A stretch of 37,514 bases of DNA from assembly GCA_025454525.1 (NCBI GenBank), contig JALOOG010000030.1, positions 1 through 37,514 of the forward strand, written 5' to 3'. The stretch comes from Anaerolineae bacterium. GTDB taxonomy: Bacteria > Chloroflexota > Anaerolineae > Aggregatilineales > Phototrophicaceae. The notes under the pieces are model-generated. The model made no database searches, had not been told where the DNA came from, and saw only the letters and a list, made by a program, of their open reading frames with translations. Numbering within the stretch: the stretch's first letter is position 1; every line of letters begins with the position of its first letter. This document shows, piece by piece, positions 32,289-37,514 of this stretch. The translations under genes were made by a program, and so were the position numbers.

Positions 32289-32741
32289 TTATTCGACGTA
32301 TTGACGACGAGTTTTTTCGACGATCTCCAAGATCGCATCGGGGGAATACGGACGACCACCGATCTGATGACATAACGCCGCTATTGCCAGTCCCACCGCA
32401 TGATCATACCGGGCCGGCAGATTAGATTGACTCTCACTGATCACCGCGGCCTTAAAGCCGGAAATTTCTAATCCGCTATCCAATAGCTGCACGATCGTCC
32501 CGGCCGCATACCGTGACCAACTTGGCAAGGGCCGTTGTAACAAGGTGCGTTTAAGCTTCGCGCTCCGATAGCTAAATTGGGTCGATGCGTTGTGATCGGC
32601 CGAGTAGAGCATAAAATCAATGTGAGCCGCCGCCGCGATCCACACTTCGCGATCCGGAAGTTGTATGACCCAATCAGGGGCGGATTGAGGATAGGTTTTT
32701 TCAAAGGCGGCGAGTAGATGCAAAGGTGGATTGATAATCAA
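32289..32741 (-). pseudogene. truncated galactokinase-like (GHMP) N-terminal fragment
   Basis: A 150-codon frame beginning at TTG. It follows a GHMP galactokinase N-terminal layout: AAAHIDFML...ADHN where GEHTDYNGG is expected, WSRYAAGTIVQLLDSGLEISGF as in the WxNYxxGVxxxLxxxG region, then ESQSNLPARYDHAVGLAIAALCHQIGG where the P-loop-like GLSSSAA motif should be. The catalytic motifs are gone and the protein stops at about 40% of the family length, so I read it as a decayed or repurposed fragment. It is upstream of the Uma2 gene on the same strand, with an extended -10 promoter before it. Confidence 0.5.
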
Positions 32742-33007
32742 GCGTTTTTCATCCTTTCATGACGCGGCGCTTACTATAGCATAAATTTCTAGTCGCGTGT
32801 AGATCGGTACTAGGGTTGTCGCATCAAAATCAAACGGAGAATAATGGCTGGCCTTTTTAGGTGAGCGATGATGATCTGTCGTTTACAAGTCTGGAAACTC
32901 CGCGTGTAGGGAGATAATAACCATCCTGCTCATCGCAGTCTTAGGTGGAGCAGAATGCGGATGTGAAGTAAAGGATCTCATTAACGCGCTGTTTAGCCTC
33001 TCAACAG
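32742..33007. other. intergenic region between galactokinase-like fragment and rbfA
   Basis: Apart from the promoter elements at each end, I see no gene here. A 67-codon minus-strand frame (32883-33086) has no ribosome binding site or recognisable motif and overlaps the rbfA promoter, so it is not annotated. Confidence 0.5.
32773..32781 (-). promoter_or_regulatory. extended -10 for the galactokinase-like/Uma2 unit
   Basis: On the minus strand TGC TATAGT, an extended -10 about 32 bases before the TTG start at 32741. No clear -35. Confidence 0.5.
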
Positions 33008-33016
33008 TGTTATAAT
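33008..33016 (+). promoter_or_regulatory. extended -10 promoter of rbfA-nrnA
   Basis: TGT TATAAT, a perfect -10 hexamer with TGn, 36 bases before the rbfA ATG. No convincing -35. Confidence 0.6.
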
Positions 33017-33051
33017 CAAGAGAGGTTCGGATCAAAACTGAAGAGTTCAGC

Positions 33052-33450
33052 ATGAGTATCAAAAAAGACCGCATGAGCGAACGCATCCGACAGATCCTAA
33101 GTGAGCTGTTGTTGCGTGAAATCGGAGACCCCCGCCTTCAGGGAATCACCGTCACCGAAGTAAAGCTGGATAACGAGATGATGTACGCCGATGTGTATGT
33201 CAACGCTTTAGGGGAAGAAGAACGCGCCCCAGAGGTATTAGCGGGCCTTAAGAGTGCCAATGGTTTTTTACGCCGCGAAGTGGGTAAACGGGTACGGATT
33301 CGTAACACGCCCTTTCTACATTTTCATTGGGATACCACCTTAGATCGCGCCGAAAAGATGAATCGCCTGATCGATCAATTGAATATCCCACCCGCCCCAA
33401 TCGATTCAGAGGAGGATGACCTTGACCTCGACCTTGACTCCGACGACTAA
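33052..33450 (+). CDS. rbfA: ribosome-binding factor A
   Basis: A 132-aa 30S subunit maturation factor with KH-like fold. Recognised by RMSERIRQILSELLLREIGDPRLQGITVTEVKL, ADVYVNALG and the FHWDTTLDRAEKMNRLIDQL helix. In the family it binds 16S rRNA helix 1 and aids cold adaptation and pre-30S processing. The C-terminal tail is very acidic (SEEDDLDLDLDSDD). It overlaps the next gene by 35 bases in a different frame, which implies translational coupling; rbfA next to an nrnA/DHH gene is a common bacterial arrangement. Confidence 0.95.
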   Translation: MSIKKDRMSERIRQILSELLLREIGDPRLQGITVTEVKLDNEMMYADVYVNALGEEERAPEVLAGLKSANGFLRREVGKRVRIRNTPFLHFHWDTTLDRAEKMNRLIDQLNIPPAPIDSEEDDLDLDLDSDD

Positions 33451-34420
33451 TCCCCATTGGATCGGGGCCGCGCAAGCGATCGCCGCGGCCGATAGTATCT
33501 TGATCGTGACGCATCTTCATCCAGACGGGGACGCGATCGGCTCTCTGTTGGGTTTAGGCAACGCTTTACGCTCTCTTGATCCCAGCAAGCGGATCGATCT
33601 TGCCGTTGATGAAGGTGTGCCGTCCTTTCTGAACTTTTTAACGGGGGTGGATACCGTGCAGCCTGTCCTCACCGAAGGCGCGTGGGATCTGATGATCTCG
33701 GTCGATGCCAGTGATGAGGCCCGTACCGGCCTCGTCGGTGCGTATGGGCGGGCGCATAGCCCGGTGGTGATCAACCTTGATCATCACATCTCCAATACGA
33801 TGTTCGGTAACATTCATCTGGTCATCCCTACCGCTGTCTCTGCGACGGAAGTGATTTTCGATTTATTGGACTCGATGCAGCTGACGATTCCCTCCGAGGT
33901 GGCGATCCCGCTGTTAACCGGACTTGTGACTGATACCTTAGGCTTTCGCACCAGCAACACCGTTCCTCGCACCCTCGAAATTGCGATGCGTTTGATGCAA
34001 GCGGGCGCGTCTTTGCGCGAGATCACCGCACGCACCCTTGAAAGCATGGAATATAACGCCTTCAACTTGTGGAAACAGGTGTTCCCGTCGGTGATCTTAG
34101 AGGACGGCGTGATCTCTGCCGTGGTGCGTTTGAGTGATCTCGCGGCAGTGGGCGCAACCGATCCGACGGATAGCGGTCTCTCTAGCTTTTTGGCGAAGAT
34201 CAACGAGGCCCAAGTGGCGATCGTCTTTAAAGAGACCTTAGAAGGCCAGACATCGATCAGTATGCGGGCCAAGTATGGTTACGATGTGGCCGGACTCGCG
34301 CTCTCCTTAGGTGGAGGTGGACACAAACAGGCCGCGGGTGCAACCCTTGACGCACCGATCGATCAGGTGCGCGCCCAAGTGATCCCGTTGCTGAAAGCGA
34401 TCGCCAACGGCACTCCTTAA
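33416..34420 (+). CDS. nrnA: DHH/DHHA1-family phosphoesterase (NrnA type)
   Basis: A 334-aa member of the DHH family, probably an oligoribonuclease/pAp phosphatase of the NrnA type that removes short RNA products and 3'-phosphoadenosine 5'-phosphate. Manganese-binding residues: HLHPDGDAIGS (H33, D37, D39), VDASD (D97) and DHH at 122-124. The DHHA1 substrate motif GGGGHKQAAG is at 299-308. The ATG at 33416 has GGAGG directly adjacent (no spacer), which is poor; an in-frame TTG at 33422 would sit six bases from it, so the true start may be there. It ends with a stop shared with the opposite-strand gene in TTAA. Confidence 0.92.
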   Translation: MTLTSTLTPTTNPHWIGAAQAIAAADSILIVTHLHPDGDAIGSLLGLGNALRSLDPSKRIDLAVDEGVPSFLNFLTGVDTVQPVLTEGAWDLMISVDASDEARTGLVGAYGRAHSPVVINLDHHISNTMFGNIHLVIPTAVSATEVIFDLLDSMQLTIPSEVAIPLLTGLVTDTLGFRTSNTVPRTLEIAMRLMQAGASLREITARTLESMEYNAFNLWKQVFPSVILEDGVISAVVRLSDLAAVGATDPTDSGLSSFLAKINEAQVAIVFKETLEGQTSISMRAKYGYDVAGLALSLGGGGHKQAAGATLDAPIDQVRAQVIPLLKAIANGTP

Positions 34421-35283
34421 TTCGGACGCTCCGGTGATCCGATCTGATCCAGCGTAAATCCGTTGGGATAAGTACGCGATGGACGTTGCGTGAATAAAAA
34501 AGGAGTCCGGCGCGGCGGCATCAGATGACGGATCACCCAGGCCCGAACGCGAAATAGCCTAAAGATCGCGGCGCGAAACCAACGCGGTTGACGGGGAAAA
34601 CCGAACGCTTCGCGCACTGAGTCATCCAATAGCGCGTAAATCGCCCGTCGCACGATCGGATGGAATGGTGCGGGAAACCAACGGGTGAACACCTCAATTG
34701 ACGCATTTCCGACGCGCTGACTGTATTCGTTATATCGGAAATATTTCGACTCATAATCCATGCTAAAGCGCTCTAACTCCTCTAGGGTTTCGGGGATGTC
34801 TTGGATGTTCATGCGTTGACCGACTTCCCGCCAATAGTAAAAATTGGCGAGGCGTTCGTTGCGAGTGGACATCCGCCAACCGAACACCTGATTCCAGTGG
34901 ATCGGCTCTAAGACAAACGCGGCTAGGGTATACAGAAAGTCCTCGTTAGCGATGTTATAACGCCGATGCAATTGGTTCATCCGGCGGATCGCGGCGCGGC
35001 CCGCTTCGCTATCATAGCCATTTTCGCCGATCATGGTGACAATCAGTGCGGTGTCATCGTAGCGTTTTTGACCATGACCCTGAAATTGTCCGGTTTGATC
35101 CAACAGTTGGGCGGTATGCGAGGCAGCGAAGGTGCGAAACAGCGCCAATTCTAAGGCGCGTTGTGTGGCAAATGGAAATTCATACGTGCCGGCCAGATAC
35201 ACGATCCGCTGATTGTCCTTCTCTGGATCTAGCGTTTCGATCTCACGTAAATGTTGATAACGGTTTTTCCATAACGACCACAT
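34417..35283 (-). CDS. MpaB-type (DUF2236) oxygenase
   Basis: A 288-aa protein of the oxygenase MpaB/rubber-oxygenase (DUF2236, Lcp-like) family, which use a heme b cofactor with histidine ligands. Recognised by KRYDDTALIVTMI, HRRYNIANEDFLYTLAAFV, PIHWNQVFGWR and FYYWREVGQRMNIQDIP. The substrate is unknown; related members oxidise rubber, peptides or fatty acids. The ATG at 35283 was chosen; a longer form from a TTG at 35322 would begin inside the -10 box of its own promoter. The promoter has a clear extended -10 (TGC TATAAT). It ends convergently with nrnA, both stops lying in the same TTAA. Confidence 0.82.
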   Translation of the reverse strand: MWSLWKNRYQHLREIETLDPEKDNQRIVYLAGTYEFPFATQRALELALFRTFAASHTAQLLDQTGQFQGHGQKRYDDTALIVTMIGENGYDSEAGRAAIRRMNQLHRRYNIANEDFLYTLAAFVLEPIHWNQVFGWRMSTRNERLANFYYWREVGQRMNIQDIPETLEELERFSMDYESKYFRYNEYSQRVGNASIEVFTRWFPAPFHPIVRRAIYALLDDSVREAFGFPRQPRWFRAAIFRLFRVRAWVIRHLMPPRRTPFLFTQRPSRTYPNGFTLDQIGSPERPN

Positions 35284-35321
35284 GAGCGACTCTCTTAGGC
35301 TAAAACTCGGATCTCTATCCA

Positions 35322-35330
35322 ATTATAGCA
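35322..35330 (-). promoter_or_regulatory. extended -10 promoter of the MpaB-type gene
   Basis: On the minus strand TGC TATAAT, a perfect extended -10, about 39 bases before the ATG at 35283. The -35 region (CCCCGC) is unlike consensus, as expected for extended -10 promoters. Confidence 0.65.
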
Positions 35331-35963
35331 TAATCCTATTGAAAAGCGGGGAGCGGCTACACGGGAGGAATGAAAAGAGAGCAGATGAGTTAAAATTTAG
35401 AAAATGAGTACCTTGTCTACCTTACCAACATAGAGAATCACAAGTGAAGGCGGACACCCTAACAGGTTGTTTAGCAGATGCCATACTTCGGCTAAAAACG
35501 GATCTTCTTGGCAATTTAGATGTGCTGCCTTACCATAGGGGTATCTGTCTATGCTATTTGTTCATCCACTAAAGTATAATAATTTACCAAATATATTTAT
35601 GATTGCAACTTTTAATTTAAGAAGTATGGCAAAACTACGATGCCAAACGGCGGCCCTATGCCTGATTGCCTACATGGTAAACATTTTAAAGATCGCGCAT
35701 ATCGTGAAGATAAACCTTTTTGTACGCTTCACGATATGAACTTAGTGGTATCTATATCTATCTACGCTATATGTTGATCCCGAACCGGATGAAAAAGGGG
35801 ATCGGCTTGATCAGATGTTGGGTACACGAGATGGTTTGAACATGGATTGGATGTACATATGGTTAGGGGGGATATGAAATCAAGTTTTTCCCTGTTCCAC
35901 TAGCGCCTTTAACCGAATATCGGAACTGGACGGACAAGCGGTTGAGCAGTTCAACCTGTCAAA
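35331..35963. other. AT-richer intergenic region with a 12-bp perfect inverted repeat
   Basis: No credible gene in more than 600 bases. Composition is more AT-rich than the flanks. CATATCGTGAAG (35698-35709) and CTTCACGATATG (35727-35738) are a perfect 12-bp inverted repeat with a 17-base spacer. Fragments of open frame occur but end within about 40 codons, as in decayed DNA. Confidence 0.5.
35698..35738. repeat. 12-bp perfect inverted repeat
   Basis: CATATCGTGAAG (35698-35709) and CTTCACGATATG (35727-35738) around a 17-base spacer. A possible hairpin, operator or end of a small mobile element; no nearby gene explains it. Confidence 0.7.
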
Positions 35964-36512
35964 ATGGGAAAAGATACACCGAAAATGCTTGAGCTTGCTG
36001 ATAAAACACGCCACCCAGTGCCATTCACGGCACCACCACGGGGCGTTACTCACACAAGATTTTGGCACATTGATGGGGGAAGCACCGCCTCAATACTTCA
36101 ATACAACCGATATTTGATGAACTGGCCCGTCAACCAACCGCTCACACACGTCCTGCTCACACCTAAGCCGAAAGCGTTTGAACACGCTGTTCTACTTACC
36201 CAATTCAACGGAATTGAGATCTGGGACGTTTTAGCAGGTAAAAAGATCGAAACGATTCCTGCAACTGGTTCTATAATCAGGTGGAACACCACGTTTAACT
36301 ACTTGGCAATCGTTGCACACAACAAGATTGAAGTGTGGAGTATGGATGAATTGACTAGAGTGGGACAATACAATATCCACGACAAGGGTATATCCGATAT
36401 TCAATGGGTTACAGATGGTGCAGTTCTCGCGAGTATCGACATCTCTGGCACAATCAATTTAACGGATGTAGAGACTGGAAATATTCTTAATTCTGTCAAT
36501 ATTGAACGATGA
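35964..36512 (+). CDS. short WD40-type beta-propeller protein or fragment
   Basis: A 182-aa frame. From about residue 70 it has three WD40-like blades: HAVLLTQFNGIEIWDVLAGK, NYLAIVAHNKIEVWSMDELT and GAVLASIDISGTINLTDVET, each with the typical strand-turn-(W/D)(D/S) ending. A complete propeller needs six or seven blades, so this is either a fragment or a capped short form. No ribosome binding site precedes the first ATG, and the N-terminal 50 residues look random. The lower GC of the area and the neighbouring broken transposase suggest imported, decaying DNA. Confidence 0.5.
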   Translation: MGKDTPKMLELADKTRHPVPFTAPPRGVTHTRFWHIDGGSTASILQYNRYLMNWPVNQPLTHVLLTPKPKAFEHAVLLTQFNGIEIWDVLAGKKIETIPATGSIIRWNTTFNYLAIVAHNKIEVWSMDELTRVGQYNIHDKGISDIQWVTDGAVLASIDISGTINLTDVETGNILNSVNIER

Positions 36513-36819
36513 AATTTGATGACAACAATGAGCGAAACCTGTTCAGTTGCCAAGATAAAACGGAAGTAAACATACCTAACGGTACAGGTTGTACGCTTTG
36601 AGCATCGGTTTCCAATATTGAAGCCGCCGCAAGCGGGAAAGAGTGACATCGCCAAACAAGCATTTGATGACAGAATGCACCTTTTCACATTTCCAACAAT
36701 GCCCCCCAGCACACACAATTCATCCGTGCTTTGCGAGTCTGGAGGGCGTACTTACTGACATCAAATTGGTGGTACATGGCTGTCAGAGGGACAGTTTTGA
36801 AGCCCAAAGTAAGGAAAGG
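36513..36819. other. decayed region between the WD40 ORF and transposase remnant
   Basis: No intact gene. A minus-strand frame ending at 36576 reads KVHSVIKCLFGDVTLSRLRR and continues LQYWKPMLKAYNLYR, which could be a piece of another transposase or mobile-element protein. I could not name it. Another minus-strand frame continues from the transposase remnant as PFLTLGFKTVPLTAMYHQFD. Confidence 0.35.
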
Positions 36820-37514
36820 TCATGGGGCGAAAAATAACCCGACGACCCCCTCTTGGGGTCGGTGATGAAAGCGTTCTTTAAAGTAGCGCAATCCTAAGCG
36901 AAACACACGGTAACGCTTCACCAGATCCTCACTCTAGATCGGAGTAGAACCAGCGACACTCATACTCCCTAAGGTCAGCATCCACGCATAAGCGAAGGCC
37001 AGCACCAACAGATAACGCTCCATCCGTTCGGGATGACGAAGATGACTGCTTTCCCATGGCCATCCCCCGCTTTTCAGGTCACGGAAACCTTGCTCTTGCC
37101 ACATGCGGCGCGCATACCTTACGGCCGTTAATGTCCGGTCGTGGGTGACTAAACACCACGGTTCACGCTGCCCGCGTTCCCAGACCATCACCCGTTCTAC
37201 CGGCACTCGCTTCTGCGGTTTGAACCGATAGCCCTGACAACCGAACACGATCCTCTCTTTGAAGAGTTGGGAATGTCCACGCCGACTAGTGAAACGCGCA
37301 CCGCTTTTGACCCGAACCAGGTCACTTACTCCCAAGCTTTTCAACGCCCGTAACATCGCTTCCGAATGCAACAACACCATACCAACGGGATTGCCCGTTG
37401 TTCAAAGGCTAACGACACCCTCAAGATCCGGATCCGATCTCCCAGCTTGGTCTCATCCACTAGCAAGATCGGACGGGAAAAGTCACAAGACCTCCACACC
37501 CATTTGACCCAAAG
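36820..37514 (-). pseudogene. broken IS4-family transposase, cut by the window edge
   Basis: The minus-strand C-terminal half has the IS4 YREK motif: Y-(2)-R-(3)-E-(6)-K in YARRMWQEQGFRDLKSGG, then SSHLRHPERMERYLLVLAFA. From the right edge another frame reads PILLVDETKLGDRIRILRVS and LAFEQRAIPLVW, including the DDE Asp, but changes frame near 37380, and about 40 residues including the expected ADRG element seem deleted. An in-frame TAG at 36934 interrupts the C-terminal part, after which VKRYRVFRLGLRYFKERF continues to a stop at 36820. Thus at least one frameshift/deletion and one nonsense mutation inactivate it. No terminal inverted repeats could be identified because the 5' end is outside the window. 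Confidence 0.8.
36843..36861. terminator. short hairpin within the transposase remnant tail
   Basis: CGACCCC (36843-36849) and GGGGTCG (36855-36861) form a perfect 7-bp stem with a 5-nt loop. It lies in the last codons of the transposase remnant; hairpins near insertion-sequence ends often block transcription in or out. Confidence 0.4.

Noticed and set aside
32883-33086. 67-aa minus-strand ORF near rbfA
   Set aside because: Covers the rbfA promoter and start, lacks a ribosome binding site and shows no recognisable motif.
35753-35876. Short plus-strand frame LYVDPEPDEKGDRLDQM reminiscent of an SAM methyltransferase N-terminus
   Set aside because: Only about 40 codons without flanking motif; similarity too weak to annotate.

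Overview
This window looks like chromosome from a Chloroflexota bacterium, probably Anaerolineae-like. The evidence is indirect: a mid-GC, strikingly GATC-rich sequence, a single-core EF-Ts, many secreted beta-rich proteins with fibronectin or beta-helix folds, Hanks kinases with FHA proteins, Uma2 nucleases and ALA-type low-complexity repeats. I could not run a taxonomic search, so this placement is inference.

Layout. 1-3.5 kb holds a coiled-coil protein with a hexanucleotide-coded repeat, an eroded C-terminus that resembles a type ISP restriction enzyme, an FmdB zinc ribbon, an aldo/keto reductase and a HEAT-repeat remnant. 3.5-14.8 kb is mostly exported proteins: two paralogous PPC-like proteins, an M23A-type peptidase with FG-GAP-like repeats, a predicted beta-propeller, a parallel beta-helix protein and an SH3-SGNH protein. 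Housekeeping genes (YfiH/PgeF laccase-domain enzyme, PfkB kinase) sit among them.

14.8-28.4 kb is the centrepiece. A plus-strand block has a VWA-TM-FHA receptor-like protein followed by four tandem WXG100/ESAT-6-like small proteins. A converging minus-strand block encodes a WXG100-headed long protein, an EspG-like possible chaperone, a second VWA-TM-FHA protein, a Hanks Ser/Thr kinase, a PP2C phosphatase with an extracellular calcium-repeat (TSP3) tail, and a membrane-anchored zinc-ribbon pseudokinase. I read this as a type VII-secretion-related substrate set with its own trans-envelope phospho-signalling circuit. No EccC/FtsK-type ATPase or membrane channel gene is present in the window.

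28.5-35.3 kb returns to core functions: pyrH, tsf and rpsB (minus strand, each followed by a hairpin), a small PLDc_N-type membrane protein, an FN3-like fragment, a Uma2 nuclease, a truncated galactokinase-like ORF, rbfA-nrnA and an MpaB-type oxygenase. 35.3-37.5 kb is a decaying, lower-GC region: a WD40-type ORF, inverted repeats and a broken IS4-type transposase that runs off the right edge.

The window has many perfect hairpins at gene ends and a recurrent extended -10 promoter element (TG-N-TATAAT-like). No CRISPR array, tRNA or rRNA gene was seen.
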